From assembly GCF_000259255.1 (NCBI RefSeq), contig NC_017737.1, positions 1,054,001-1,118,000 on the forward strand: a DNA stretch of 64,000 bases. Direction: 5' to 3'. The DNA is from Helicobacter cetorum MIT 00-7128 (GTDB lineage Bacteria > Campylobacterota > Campylobacteria > Campylobacterales > Helicobacteraceae). The notes beneath the pieces are model-generated. The model made no database searches. It had not been told where the DNA came from and saw only the letters and a program-made list of their open reading frames with translations. This document shows, one piece after another, positions 36,628-46,279 of this stretch (within the stretch, counting starts at the first letter, position 1; each line of letters opens with the position of its first letter). Made by a program: the position numbers and the translations under genes.

Positions 36628-37358
36628 CAAATCCGCTAGAGCATTTAAGTTTCTTGGGCATGTTTTTAGCAGCATTAAGCATGTCTATAGGGCATTGTGT
36701 AGGCATGTGTGGGGGAATTGTGAGTGCGTTTAGTCAAATGAGATTTTCTAAAGTTGCAAGCTTTTCTTATCAATTCACTTGCCATGCTCTCTATAATCTA
36801 GGAAGAATTAGCACTTACATGTTTCTAGGGGCTATTTTTGCAGGCTTAGGGAATGTGTTGAGTGTGAGCATGTTTTTTAAAGGTGTTTTATTTATAAGCA
36901 TGGGGGCATTCTTAATTCTTTTAGCACTATTTGGGGCAAAAATAGAAAAATTAAGCTTTCAAATTCCTTTTATTTCTATTTTGATAAAAAAGACCTTGCA
37001 TTCAAAAAGCGTGTTAGCCTTGTATCTCTTAGGCGTGTTGAATGGTTTTCTTCCTTGTATGATGGTGTATTCGTTTTTAGCGAGTGCAACTCTTAGTCAT
37101 AGCGTGTTTATGGGGGCTATGCTAGGTCTTTCTTTTGGGCTTGGCACTAGCATGCCCTTATTTTTAATGGGAATGATTTTAAGCAGAATTTCTATTTCAT
37201 ACAGAAAATTTTTTAATCTTTTATCTAAATTCTTAATGGGTGTTTTTGGACTTTATGTTCTTTATATGGGGGTTATGCTTATCAATCACAAAATGCCTCA
37301 TTCTAATCACAATCAATCCAATCATTCTAGCGAGACTTACCAACATGCGCACCACTAA
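36624..37358 (+). CDS. TauE/SafE-family membrane protein with His-rich tail (HP0861-like)
   Basis: This 244-residue protein has six or more predicted membrane helices. The N-terminal motif MSIGHCVGMCGGIVSAFS, with two Cys and a His in the first helix, and the mirrored LGVLNGFLPCMMVYSFLASA are typical of the SafE/UreH-like subset often found with cytochrome oxidase copper or nickel handling genes. The last 20 residues contain many histidines (NHKMPHSNHNQ, HSSETYQHAHH), which could bind metal. The transported substrate is unknown. It overlaps gmhB by 14 bases. Confidence 0.75.
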   Translation: MTNPLEHLSFLGMFLAALSMSIGHCVGMCGGIVSAFSQMRFSKVASFSYQFTCHALYNLGRISTYMFLGAIFAGLGNVLSVSMFFKGVLFISMGAFLILLALFGAKIEKLSFQIPFISILIKKTLHSKSVLALYLLGVLNGFLPCMMVYSFLASATLSHSVFMGAMLGLSFGLGTSMPLFLMGMILSRISISYRKFFNLLSKFLMGVFGLYVLYMGVMLINHKMPHSNHNQSNHSSETYQHAHH

Positions 37359-37869
37359 TAAGGCTCTTTTTTTAGATAGAGATGGCATTATCAATATTGA
37401 TAAGGGCTATGTGTATAAAAAAGAAGATTTTGAATTTCAAAAGGGTATCTTTGAATTATTAAGCCATGCTAAAGATTTAGGTTATAAACTTCTTTTAATC
37501 ACCAATCAATCTGGCATTAATCGTGGCTATTATACGCTCAAAGATTTTGAAAAACTTACAGAGTATCTCCAAGAAAATTTATTAAAAAATTTAGGTTTTT
37601 CTTTAGATGGCATTTATTTTTGCCCACATACACCACAAGAAAATTGTCCTTGCAGAAAACCAAAACCTTATTTAATTTTACAAGCCACTAAAGAACATTA
37701 CATCAATTTGGAACAATCTTTTATGATAGGCGATAAAGAAAGTGATGTTATGGCAGGTTTGAACGCAAAAGTTAAAAATAATATTTTACTTACAACAAAG
37801 ACTATAGAATCAAACAATACTTATAAAGTATGTCATAATCTCAATGAAGTGATTCAATTTATTCAATAA
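37345..37869 (+). CDS. gmhB: D-glycero-beta-D-manno-heptose-1,7-bisphosphate 7-phosphatase
   Basis: GmhB removes the 7-phosphate in ADP-heptose synthesis. I chose ATG 37345 (MRTTNKALFLDRDGII), which gives 174 residues, because the frame open further upstream lies inside the previous gene. The HAD motifs are FLDRDGIINIDKGYV (nucleophile Asp) and LLITNQSGINRGYYT. A zinc-binding loop CPHTPQENCPCRKPKP and MIGDKESDVMAGLNA follow. It is the first of four consecutive heptose genes, all of which overlap or nearly touch. Confidence 0.94.
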   Translation: MRTTNKALFLDRDGIINIDKGYVYKKEDFEFQKGIFELLSHAKDLGYKLLLITNQSGINRGYYTLKDFEKLTEYLQENLLKNLGFSLDGIYFCPHTPQENCPCRKPKPYLILQATKEHYINLEQSFMIGDKESDVMAGLNAKVKNNILLTTKTIESNNTYKVCHNLNEVIQFIQ

Positions 37870-37878
37870 GGAATTAAT

Positions 37879-38871
37879 ATGCGCTATATTGATAGTGAAC
37901 TAGAAAATAAAACCATTTTAATTACCGGTGGAGCGGGCTTTATAGGCAGTAATTTAGCCTTTTATTTTCAAAATAACCACCCTAAAGCTAAAGTAGTTGT
38001 TTTAGATAAATTTCGTAACAACACACTTTTAAGCAATCATCGCCCAAGCTCTTTGGGGCATTTTAAGAATTTAATCGGCTTTAAGGGCGAAATTATCACA
38101 GCAGATATTAACAACCCCCTAGATTTAAGGCGTTTAGAAAATTTGCATTTTGATTATTTGTTTCATCAAGCGGCTATTTCTGACACTACAGTGCTAGACC
38201 AAGAATTAGTGATGAAAACAAATTATCAAGCTTTTTTAAGGCTTTTAGAAATTGCTAATAGAAAAAAGGCTAAAGTCATTTATGCGTCTTCAGCAGGCAC
38301 TTATGGCAACACCAAAGCCCCAAATAGAGTAGGGTTTGGTGAAAATCCGGAGAATGTCTATGGGTTTTCCAAGCTTTGCATGGACGAATATATCCGCTCT
38401 AATCAAAATGACAACATTCAAATAGGCTTACGCTACTTTAATGTCTATGGAACTAGGGAATTTTATAAAGAAAAAACGGCTTCTATGGTTTTACAATTAG
38501 CCTTGCAAGCAATGGAGTTTAAAGAAGTCAAGCTTTTTGAATTTGGCGAGCAATTAAGGGACTTTGTCTATATTGAAGATGTCATTCAAGCGAATGTAAA
38601 AGCGATGAAAGCCCAAAAAAGTGGGGTTTATAATGTGGGCTATTCAGAAGCAAGAAGTTATAATGATATTGTAAAAATTTTAAAAGAGCGTTTGGGGGAC
38701 TTTAAAGTTACTTATATTAAAAATCCTTATAGCTTTTTCCAAGAGCATACGCAAGCTAGTATTGAACCTACTTCACTAGATTTGGGCTATACCCCACTAT
38801 ATGATTTAGAATCTGGTATTGAAGATTATTTGCCTCATATTCATGCCTTTTTTAAAGAGCAACACGCATGA
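37879..38871 (+). CDS. hldD: ADP-L-glycero-D-manno-heptose 6-epimerase
   Basis: HldD converts ADP-D-glycero-D-manno-heptose to the L-glycero form used in the LPS core. The 330-residue short-chain dehydrogenase-type epimerase has the NADP-binding ILITGGAGFIGSNLAFYF, the catalytic region ASSAGTYG and the Tyr-x3-Lys pair in VYGFSKLCMDEY. It lies 9 bases after gmhB and overlaps hldE by four bases. Confidence 0.95.
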   Translation: MRYIDSELENKTILITGGAGFIGSNLAFYFQNNHPKAKVVVLDKFRNNTLLSNHRPSSLGHFKNLIGFKGEIITADINNPLDLRRLENLHFDYLFHQAAISDTTVLDQELVMKTNYQAFLRLLEIANRKKAKVIYASSAGTYGNTKAPNRVGFGENPENVYGFSKLCMDEYIRSNQNDNIQIGLRYFNVYGTREFYKEKTASMVLQLALQAMEFKEVKLFEFGEQLRDFVYIEDVIQANVKAMKAQKSGVYNVGYSEARSYNDIVKILKERLGDFKVTYIKNPYSFFQEHTQASIEPTSLDLGYTPLYDLESGIEDYLPHIHAFFKEQHA

Positions 38872-40259
38872 AACAAATTCTAGTCATAGGGGATTTAATC
38901 GCAGATTATTATTTGTGGGGGAAGAGTGAACGCCTTTCGCCTGAAGCCCCTGTGCCCATTTTGGAAGTCAAAAAAGAGAGCAAGAATTTAGGTGGAGCGG
39001 CTAATGTGGCTAACAATCTTATTTCTTTAGGAGCAAAAGTTTTTTTATGTGGGGTAGTAGGAGATGATTTGGAAGGTAAGCATTTTCTTAATGCTCTAAG
39101 AGTAAGAAATATTGAGACTACAGGTGTTTTAACCGATAGCACTCGTTGCACGACGCTAAAAACTCGCATTATCGCACAAAATCAGCAAATTGTGCGTGTG
39201 GATAAGGAAAATAAGGAACCCCTAAATGCTACTTTAAAAAAACGCCTTTTAGACTTTATCACAGAAAAAATCAAAGAAATTGATGGCATTATCCTTTCAG
39301 ATTATAATAAGGGCGTGCTAGATTTTGAGCTAACTCAAGAAATTATTGCTCTAGGTAACAAGCACCATAAACTTATTTTATGCGACCCTAAGGGAAAGGA
39401 TTATAGTAAATATTCTTATGCGAGTTTGATTACGCCTAATCGTGCTGAGTTGGAGCAAGCTCTTCATTTGAATTTGGATAGCCATACGAATTTATCAAAA
39501 GCTCTTAAAATCTTAGCAGAAACTTACCACATTGCTATTCCTTTGGTAACTTTAAGCGAACAAGGCATCGCTTTTTTAGAAAAAGACACGCTTATTAATT
39601 GCCCCACGATTGCTAAGGAAGTTTATGATGTAACGGGGGCGGGTGATACAGTGATTGCATCTTTAATGCTCTCTTTATTAGAGACAAAGAATATTAAAGA
39701 AGCTTGTGAGTTTGCCAATGCTGCTGCGGCTGTAGTGGTAGGTAAAGTGGGGAGTGCATTAGCAAGTTTAGAAGAAGTTGCTTTAATTTTAAATCAAACC
39801 CACCCTAAAATCATCTCTTTAGAAAAGCTTTTAAAAATTTTAGAACACACCAAGCAAAAAATTGTTTTCACCAATGGCTGTTTTGATATTCTTCATAAAG
39901 GGCATGCGAGTTATTTGCAAAAAGCCAAAGCTTTAGGGGATATTCTCATTGTAGGGCTGAATAGTGATAATTCTATAAAAAATCTCAAGGGAGATCATCG
40001 CCCTATAGTTTGTGAGACAGATAGGGCATTTCTTTTAGCTAGCCTATCATGTGTGGATTATATCGTGGTGTTTGAAAAAGACACGCCAAAAGATTTGATA
40101 AAAGCCATAAAGCCTGATATTTTAGTTAAGGGAGCGGATTATCTCAATAAAGAAGTAGTAGGGAGTGAATTTGCCAAAGAAGTGCGTTTGATTGAGTTTG
40201 AAGAAGGGCGTTCTACAAGCAAAATTATAGAAAAAATTACAAGGACATACAATGATTAA
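38868..40259 (+). CDS. hldE: Bifunctional heptose-7-phosphate kinase / heptose-1-phosphate adenylyltransferase
   Basis: HldE is a two-domain enzyme. The N-terminal ribokinase domain (1-315) phosphorylates D-glycero-D-manno-heptose-7-phosphate at C1. The C-terminal domain (330-463) transfers AMP to give ADP-heptose. Visible motifs are [19 protein letters not shown], the kinase anion hole [15 protein letters not shown], and the nucleotidyltransferase [20 protein letters not shown] with its HxGH. In Helicobacter, intermediates of this pathway are also the ALPK1-activating heptose metabolites. It overlaps both neighbours. Confidence 0.96.
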   Translation: MKQILVIGDLIADYYLWGKSERLSPEAPVPILEVKKESKNLGGAANVANNLISLGAKVFLCGVVGDDLEGKHFLNALRVRNIETTGVLTDSTRCTTLKTRIIAQNQQIVRVDKENKEPLNATLKKRLLDFITEKIKEIDGIILSDYNKGVLDFELTQEIIALGNKHHKLILCDPKGKDYSKYSYASLITPNRAELEQALHLNLDSHTNLSKALKILAETYHIAIPLVTLSEQGIAFLEKDTLINCPTIAKEVYDVTGAGDTVIASLMLSLLETKNIKEACEFANAAAAVVVGKVGSALASLEEVALILNQTHPKIISLEKLLKILEHTKQKIVFTNGCFDILHKGHASYLQKAKALGDILIVGLNSDNSIKNLKGDHRPIVCETDRAFLLASLSCVDYIVVFEKDTPKDLIKAIKPDILVKGADYLNKEVVGSEFAKEVRLIEFEEGRSTSKIIEKITRTYND

Positions 40260-40827
40260 TCTAATAGAGCAAGAATTTTTAGCCCATAAAGAAGCGTTAG
40301 AAAAAAGCTTACAAAGTTTGCAAGTAACTTTAACTCAAAGTGTGCATCTTTTGATAGAAACCTTAGAAAATCAAGGGAAAATCCTTATTTGTGGTAATGG
40401 GGGGAGTGCGAGTGATGCGCAACATTTTGCTGCAGAATTAACAGGGCGTTACAAATTAGAGAGAAAGGGTCTAAGTGCCATAAGCCTTAATACGGATACT
40501 TCAGCACTCACCGCCATTGCGAATGATTATGGCTACGAAGAAGTGTTTTCTAGACAATTAGAAGCAATAGGAGTGCAAAAAGATGTTTTAATAGGGATTT
40601 CTACGAGCGGAAATTCCAAAAATATCTTAAAGGCTTATGAAAAAGCAAAAGATTTAGGGGTTAGAACTCTTAGTTTAGTGGGGCGTGATGGTGGGCAGAT
40701 GAAAGCTTTGAGTGATATAACCCTTATTGTTCCTAGCAATGATACACCAAGAATCCAAGAAATCCATATTCTTATCATTCACATTTTGTGCGATTGTATT
40801 GAAAGGCATTTTGCAAATAAGAATTAA
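40252..40827 (+). CDS. gmhA: Sedoheptulose-7-phosphate isomerase
   Basis: GmhA makes D-glycero-D-manno-heptose-7-phosphate, the first step of the heptose pathway. The 191-residue SIS-domain protein has [20 protein letters not shown], the [14 protein letters not shown] loop and the C-terminal [17 protein letters not shown]. It closes the gmhB-hldD-hldE-gmhA operon. In H. pylori HP0857 is followed by HP0856; here about 6 kb of accessory DNA comes between them. Confidence 0.95.
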   Translation: MINLIEQEFLAHKEALEKSLQSLQVTLTQSVHLLIETLENQGKILICGNGGSASDAQHFAAELTGRYKLERKGLSAISLNTDTSALTAIANDYGYEEVFSRQLEAIGVQKDVLIGISTSGNSKNILKAYEKAKDLGVRTLSLVGRDGGQMKALSDITLIVPSNDTPRIQEIHILIIHILCDCIERHFANKN

Positions 40828-40866
40828 ATTTTTTTATTTTATTATGATTTTATTAGGTAGGGTACT

Positions 40867-42468
40867 TTGACAAGAAAAACAGATGGATTTCTGAGTGTAA
40901 AACAAGCGAGTGTTTTTGCAAGCGAATATCTGAATAAGAATGTTACCTCTTCTAATATTTCATACCTAATTCAATATGGACTAATTAAAAGGTATGAAAT
41001 TGACAAGAAGACCTTCATAGCTCAAAAGGATTTGGTGCGGTATTATCAGCAATATAAAGATAGAAGGCAAAACGATTATAAAACTAAATTGGGCGATGAT
41101 TTAAATTGGAATTTATCTTTTGAACATTTGAAAGAAAAAGACACTACAAAACATGTGCATAGATTACACCCCTATAAGGGTAAATTTATTCCTCAGCTCG
41201 TGGAGTATTTTTTAGATAGTCATACAGACAACTTTAAAAAGGAGGTTATTTTTAAAGAGGGCGATATCATTTTGGACCCTTTTTGTGGCAGTGGCACAAC
41301 ATTAGTTCAGGCTAATGAGCTAAGCATGCATGCTGTGGGTATAGATATTAGCTCATTTAATGCGCTCATTTCAAATGCGAAAATCAAAGAGTTTGATCTG
41401 AAAGAATTAGATAATGAATTAAAAAAAGTAACTAACTCTTTAAAAAAATATATTTTAAAAAATTCAAATCTAGCTTTTGAAAAAGAATTATTAGAAGAAT
41501 TGAATGCTTTTAATCAGCAGTACTTTCCCTCGCCAGAATTTAAGATTAAGGTGAGACAAAAACAAATCAATGAAAAAGAATATGCTTTAATTAAAGAGCA
41601 AGAATTCAATCTAATCTTTAAAGCATTACAGCAAAAATATCAATTGAAAATTAGACAAGATGATACCAACTCTTTTTTAGGGCAATGGTATTTAGAGCCT
41701 GTTAAAAAAGAGATAGACTTTGTCTTTGAAGAGCTAAAACAAGTTAAAAATAAACATTTTCAAGGAATCATTAGTGTTATATTAAGCCGCACTTTAAGGA
41801 GTTGTCGTGCTACTACTCACTCAGATTTGGCTACTTTGAAAGAGCCTGTCATAAAACCTTATTATTGTAAAAAACACGGTAAAATTTGTAAGCCCTTATT
41901 CTCCATTATTTCTTGGTGGGAACGTTATTGTAAAGATACTTTAAGGCGTTTGAAAGAATTTCAGCCTTTAAGAACTGATGCTGTGCAAATTTGCTTACAA
42001 GGCGACAGCAGAACGATTGATATAATCAAGGCTATTGAAAAAGAAAATGAAGAATTGGCAACATTGGTTAAAAAGCAAAAAATTAGAGGAATTTTTTCCA
42101 GCCCGCCTTACGTGGGATTGATTGATTATCACAATCAACATGCCTACGCTTATGATTTATTTAATTTTGAGCGAAATGATGACTTAGAAATTGGTCCTTT
42201 ATTTAAGGGACAAGGTTTGCTTGCAAAACAATCTTATATTGAGGCAATAGCACAAGTTTTAAATAATGTAAAACAATATTTACAAATTGATTACGATATA
42301 TTTTTAGTAGCAAACGATAAATTTAATCTCTATAAAGAAATTGCAAAAAAAGCTAATATGCAAATTATCAAAGAATACAAACGCCCCGTATTAAATCGCA
42401 CGGAAATTGATAAATCCGCTTATGCAGAGATTATTTTTCATCTAAAGGAAGCAAATGGCACTAAATGA
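40867..42468 (+). CDS. DNA methyltransferase of a TdeIII-like R-M system
   Basis: This 533-residue amino-methyltransferase has an N-terminal helix-turn-helix-like segment (GFLSVKQASVFASEYL, ISYLIQYGLIKRYEI), motif I DPFCGSGTTLVQANEL (about residue 139) and motif IV SSPPYVGLIDYHNQH (about 414), with some 260 residues between them. SPPY suits an N4-cytosine or N6-adenine enzyme. HRLHPYKGKFIPQLVEYFL before motif I is typical of this methylase group. It starts at TTG and overlaps the endonuclease gene by 14 bases. It is the first gene of the accessory insert after gmhA. The target site is uncertain; TdeIII/MjaII relatives recognise GGNCC. Confidence 0.85.
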   Translation: MTRKTDGFLSVKQASVFASEYLNKNVTSSNISYLIQYGLIKRYEIDKKTFIAQKDLVRYYQQYKDRRQNDYKTKLGDDLNWNLSFEHLKEKDTTKHVHRLHPYKGKFIPQLVEYFLDSHTDNFKKEVIFKEGDIILDPFCGSGTTLVQANELSMHAVGIDISSFNALISNAKIKEFDLKELDNELKKVTNSLKKYILKNSNLAFEKELLEELNAFNQQYFPSPEFKIKVRQKQINEKEYALIKEQEFNLIFKALQQKYQLKIRQDDTNSFLGQWYLEPVKKEIDFVFEELKQVKNKHFQGIISVILSRTLRSCRATTHSDLATLKEPVIKPYYCKKHGKICKPLFSIISWWERYCKDTLRRLKEFQPLRTDAVQICLQGDSRTIDIIKAIEKENEELATLVKKQKIRGIFSSPPYVGLIDYHNQHAYAYDLFNFERNDDLEIGPLFKGQGLLAKQSYIEAIAQVLNNVKQYLQIDYDIFLVANDKFNLYKEIAKKANMQIIKEYKRPVLNRTEIDKSAYAEIIFHLKEANGTK

Positions 42469-43555
42469 AAGCGTGAAAGAAAAAATAGCTATAGAAGTTA
42501 TTAAGACACTTGTTAGCAGATTTGATAATTTTCCTAACGAGTATTCTTTAAATAGAAATGCACCTTTTCATACAGCTTTTTTAAATGCGTTTAAAGATGA
42601 ATTTTGCACTAAAGCCTCTGATATGGAATTTTTTATTTCATTAAGCAGTTGGATGCATGGATTTAACACAACACTTGGCCAATCTTTTTTTGAAAATATT
42701 GCTCATCATATCAGTAATGGCGAAAAAAGAGAATATACTTCTAAGCGACTAGGCAATTTAAAAATATCACAAACTCAAAGGAGCAATATTGCTCAAATTA
42801 TCGCTAATTTAAGCACTTCTGCTCAAAAACCTGATTTGGACTATGAAAATAAATTGTTGTTTTGTGATTATGATGATTCAAAAATTGATGCGATGGATTT
42901 TTCAGCAGATATTTTTATTGAGGATGATAATGCCATTTATGCTATTGAGTTAAAGTCTGTAAAGCCAAATTCCGGTGAGATGAGGGGTGAAAAGCAAAAA
43001 ATATTAGAGGGGAAGGCAGCCCTGTTTAAAAAATTTCCCCATAAGGAAATTAAGTTTTACATAGGATTTCCTTTTGACCCAACTATTAACCCAAAAACCG
43101 AAAAAGTAAGTGGTTTTAATAAAGATAAATTTTTAAAACAAATTATCAATATGACCAAGTATTTTGATAAACAAGAGATTTTAGTGGCTCAAGAATTTTG
43201 GGATCTCTTATCTGGTGAAAAAGAAACAATGGAACAAATTTTAGAAATCATTAATCGTATCTCAACTACTGATTTTATAAATAATTATTGCTACCTTATG
43301 GATACCTCTAATCGTTCTTATCAAAAATATCAAGAAATTTTAAAAAATTGGTTTTTGATTTCTGAATTAGAGTTAGTACAAAATGATTCAATTATTAAGG
43401 AAAGAATAAGAGGAAATCAAAAATTGACAGGAATATACAATAAGCAAATATTTGAGAATAATGGGAGCAAAAAAGGTGTGTATGGGTTTGATAGATATAA
43501 TGAATTGAAAGGGTTGGTGTCAAGAGGACAGAAAGAATTAAATGCAGAAGATTGA
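42455..43555 (+). CDS. TdeIII-family type II restriction endonuclease
   Basis: This 366-residue protein has the stretch SADIFIEDDNAIYAIELKSV then KPNSGEMRGEKQKILEGKAA and FYIGFPFDPTINP. That is the conserved core of the TdeIII/MjaII endonuclease family as I remember it; the D...E-x-K triad (D in SADIFI, ELK) is the probable PD-(D/E)xK active site. Known family members cut GGNCC. It is coupled to the methyltransferase upstream. Whether it is active cannot be judged, but the frame is intact. Confidence 0.78.
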   Translation: MALNESVKEKIAIEVIKTLVSRFDNFPNEYSLNRNAPFHTAFLNAFKDEFCTKASDMEFFISLSSWMHGFNTTLGQSFFENIAHHISNGEKREYTSKRLGNLKISQTQRSNIAQIIANLSTSAQKPDLDYENKLLFCDYDDSKIDAMDFSADIFIEDDNAIYAIELKSVKPNSGEMRGEKQKILEGKAALFKKFPHKEIKFYIGFPFDPTINPKTEKVSGFNKDKFLKQIINMTKYFDKQEILVAQEFWDLLSGEKETMEQILEIINRISTTDFINNYCYLMDTSNRSYQKYQEILKNWFLISELELVQNDSIIKERIRGNQKLTGIYNKQIFENNGSKKGVYGFDRYNELKGLVSRGQKELNAED

Positions 43556-43699
43556 GGTTTTTAAATAGACCGACATAATGACTTGCTAATTGTCAGATTT
43601 AAGCATAAAACTGATAGAATACCCGAATTGTAGTTCCTGGTAAGAACATGCAATTGTATGAAAATTAGCAATTTAACCTGTTGTGAAAGGAAAGTAAAT

Positions 43700-45538
43700 A
43701 TGAAAACCAAGTTGGAACGATATGTAGGAAATTTTATCAATGATAATTTTGACAAAGCAGATCAGGAAAAATCAGATTATTTAAAATTTGAATGGTTTGT
43801 TAATTCCATGCATTGCTTTGAATGTTCTAGTCAATCCTATAATCAAAAAACAACAATAGGTAAAGAAATTTCATTGGGAGCTGCTGAGGGCGGAGATGCA
43901 TTTTTCTTGCTTGTTGGAAATAAGATATATTCTGCAAAAGATAATGTTGATGAAATTAATGAAGAGATTAAAAAGAATAAAAATAGGGCTGAATTACACC
44001 TTATTCAAGTTAAAAAAAGTAGTCATGCAAAATTGGGAGATTTTAAGAATTTTGTAGAAATTCCTATAAAACTAATCAAAAAAGAGGGAATATCTGAGAA
44101 GCAAAAAGAATTACAGATGCTAGCTAACTTCATACGAGAAATCCTTAATGATAATCCAGAAGCAGTTTTTGATTTTGTGCTGACTTTTTACACTGAAAAG
44201 AATGAAAATGATATTAAACGTTTGAGAGAGGAGTGGTGTGAAGATATAGAATATGTTAAAAATAGATATGTCGAGTATGGAGAAGCGTCTATAAGGCTAG
44301 AAGGTTCACTGAAACTACAAAATTTGTATGAAAAATTTATTTCTAATGATTATAAGTTAATTATTGATAAATCACATGCTAAATTGGAGGATAATTATTT
44401 AATAGGTTTTTTAAGTGCAGAAGAATTACTTAATTGTATTGCTCCTGAAACTGATAACAAAAGGATTCTCTATCCTGATGTTTTTAAAAATAATATTAGA
44501 TTGTATTTAGGTAATACGGAAGTGAATCAAAAGATTGAAGAAACATTAAAAGAGGAGCCCAAAAAATTTCATCTATACAATAATGGATTGACAATAACAA
44601 CTAAAGATACAAGCGAAGCTACAAGAAGCTTTATTGTAGCTCCAGTTAATATTGTGAACGGATGTCAAACAGCAAATAACATATACAATGTGTTTAAAGA
44701 ACATTCTTTAAATATTAGTAATGTAAAAATTCCTGTTAAAATAATCAAGGCCAGCGATGATGAATATGAAAAAATAACTATTAGAACAAACACCCAAAAT
44801 GGTATTTCTGAAAAAGATTTGGTATCTATAAATGATATTCAAAAGGATTTAGAAAATGTTTTAGCTAAAGAAAGATTTCAGGGAAAGACCTTTTTGTATA
44901 AAAGACAAAATGCTAAGGAAAATGATAATAAGGCGGATTATATTGTGAAAATAGATGATGTTTTACGAGCATTTTTTTCTTCTGTTTTGTATCTCCCCCA
45001 TAAGGTTTCAGGTTATTTTGATAAAACTACTAGTGCTTTGCTTGATATAGTGTTTGAGGATAGGCTTATCAAGTTATATCAAATAGTGGTTTCTTTATAC
45101 AAGGCTTTAAACAAATATATTGAGATGCAACACCCACATTTTTCTAGAATGCGTTATCATGTATTCTATTTACTCTATAAATTTATAAATAAGGATATAG
45201 AGATAGATAATTTAGAAAAATACTTTGTAAAAGATAAAGTGAAGAAAAATTTTGAAGAATTGACAAATGATGAGCTAAAAAAACAAGATGAATTGATTAA
45301 TAGTATTTATTCAAATCTATATCAATTAAATGATAAAAGTAAAATGGACAAGATTGTTGATTACTTAATTGATACCCTTAAAGAAAAGTATCCGGATTTT
45401 ATAGATATTGATACCAGAGAAAAAGAAAAAATCTTGTATAGAACTGTGGATAAGACCCAACGAGGAGAGCAGTTATTCAAAAATTTTGAGGAAAATTTTA
45501 ATAAAAATATTGAAGATATAGTTAATGAAATTAACTAA
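43700..45538 (+). CDS. AIPR-family protein (abortive infection phage resistance)
   Basis: This 612-residue protein has the AIPR core: the segment HLYNNGLTITTKDT (about 290-305) and IVNGCQTANNIYNVFKEH (about 328-345), then KIPVKIIKASDDEYEKITIR with TNTQNGISEKDL. The N-terminal part (about 35-120) may be a nuclease-like domain (LHLIQVKKSSHAKLGDF has a Q-x-K restriction-fold look). I start it at ATG 43700 because a GAAAGGA Shine-Dalgarno lies 10-15 bases upstream; an in-frame ATG at 43658 lacks one. AIPR proteins are linked to phage exclusion, but the mechanism is not established here. It lies 144 bases downstream of the R-M pair. Confidence 0.82.
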   Translation: MKTKLERYVGNFINDNFDKADQEKSDYLKFEWFVNSMHCFECSSQSYNQKTTIGKEISLGAAEGGDAFFLLVGNKIYSAKDNVDEINEEIKKNKNRAELHLIQVKKSSHAKLGDFKNFVEIPIKLIKKEGISEKQKELQMLANFIREILNDNPEAVFDFVLTFYTEKNENDIKRLREEWCEDIEYVKNRYVEYGEASIRLEGSLKLQNLYEKFISNDYKLIIDKSHAKLEDNYLIGFLSAEELLNCIAPETDNKRILYPDVFKNNIRLYLGNTEVNQKIEETLKEEPKKFHLYNNGLTITTKDTSEATRSFIVAPVNIVNGCQTANNIYNVFKEHSLNISNVKIPVKIIKASDDEYEKITIRTNTQNGISEKDLVSINDIQKDLENVLAKERFQGKTFLYKRQNAKENDNKADYIVKIDDVLRAFFSSVLYLPHKVSGYFDKTTSALLDIVFEDRLIKLYQIVVSLYKALNKYIEMQHPHFSRMRYHVFYLLYKFINKDIEIDNLEKYFVKDKVKKNFEELTNDELKKQDELINSIYSNLYQLNDKSKMDKIVDYLIDTLKEKYPDFIDIDTREKEKILYRTVDKTQRGEQLFKNFEENFNKNIEDIVNEIN

Positions 45539-46279
45539 CCAATGAGAAGTAATCTATTGAGAAGGTGATTAAAGAGAGTCTGAGAAGTCATTTGTAGGCT
45601 AGAGCTGATTGCTATGCCTTTTCATGCTAAATTATTAAATAAAACAGGTTGGCTTTGCATGCTTTTATTCATTTTTAAACTCATAGTATCATCTTAGCAA
45701 AAGATAATCTTAGGGTTAACAAATTACAACAGAAAACCGTTATGCAAATAAGCTAAAAGTAGTTGTAACAAAAAATTTAGACAACGATAGATGACTTGAC
45801 GATTGCAAACACAAAACCCAACAAAGAAGAAAAGATTAGAATAATTAGAGAAGTTTATCAGTCAAAATTGCATGAAAGATGTTAAATTTCTGAAAGTGGA
45901 TATTGTTTATAAAGTTATTAAAATAAAATTTACTTAATTAATATTAAAACTACCAAGTCAAATAAGATATAGTTTAAATGAGCTAAATTCTATGAGCCAA
46001 ATCTTTGCAATCGCTAGATAGTAGTAATACTAGATTTGAGAAGCCTAATAAATTAAAAAGTGGCAGAAGGGTTCTTGAGATTTTCTTGGAAGTAATAGAA
46101 CTTATAGAAACTTGCTAGTTTGTTTAGAAATACGGGTATTTAAGTATGCTGAGAAATTGGCAATTATTTTAAAAGGTTCGAGCTGGGCTGTAATTTGACT
46201 TATGGGGAAGTCTTGGAAATAGTTTTAAAAATAAAAATAGTCTAACTAGACAGCAATGCTTTGATGCTATAAACTACTT
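45539..46279. other. 741-bp region without an intact gene
   Basis: This AT-rich stretch lies between the AIPR gene and the reverse-strand rod protein gene. No reading frame of useful length is present. One short open stretch without a start codon (45781-45881) encodes IANTKPNKEEKIRIIREVYQ and ends shortly after at a stop; it could be a remnant of a lost gene. No tRNA, rRNA or convincing terminator was seen. A decayed right edge of the accessory insert is the simplest reading. Confidence 0.55.

Noticed and set aside
45520-45536. Perfect 7-bp stem AGTTAAT/ATTAACT at the end of the AIPR gene
   Set aside because: AT-only apart from one pair, overlaps the stop codon and is not followed by a T run.
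40812-45752. 10-base repeat TGCAAATAAG at the gmhA end (40812-40821) and in the non-coding region (45743-45752)
   Set aside because: It could mark the borders of the accessory insert, but ten AT-rich bases are likely to recur by chance over this distance, unlike the 18-bp repeat at the other R-M locus.
46170-46200. GGTTCGAGC resembling a tRNA T-arm
   Set aside because: No matching acceptor stem, anticodon arm or D arm could be folded around it.
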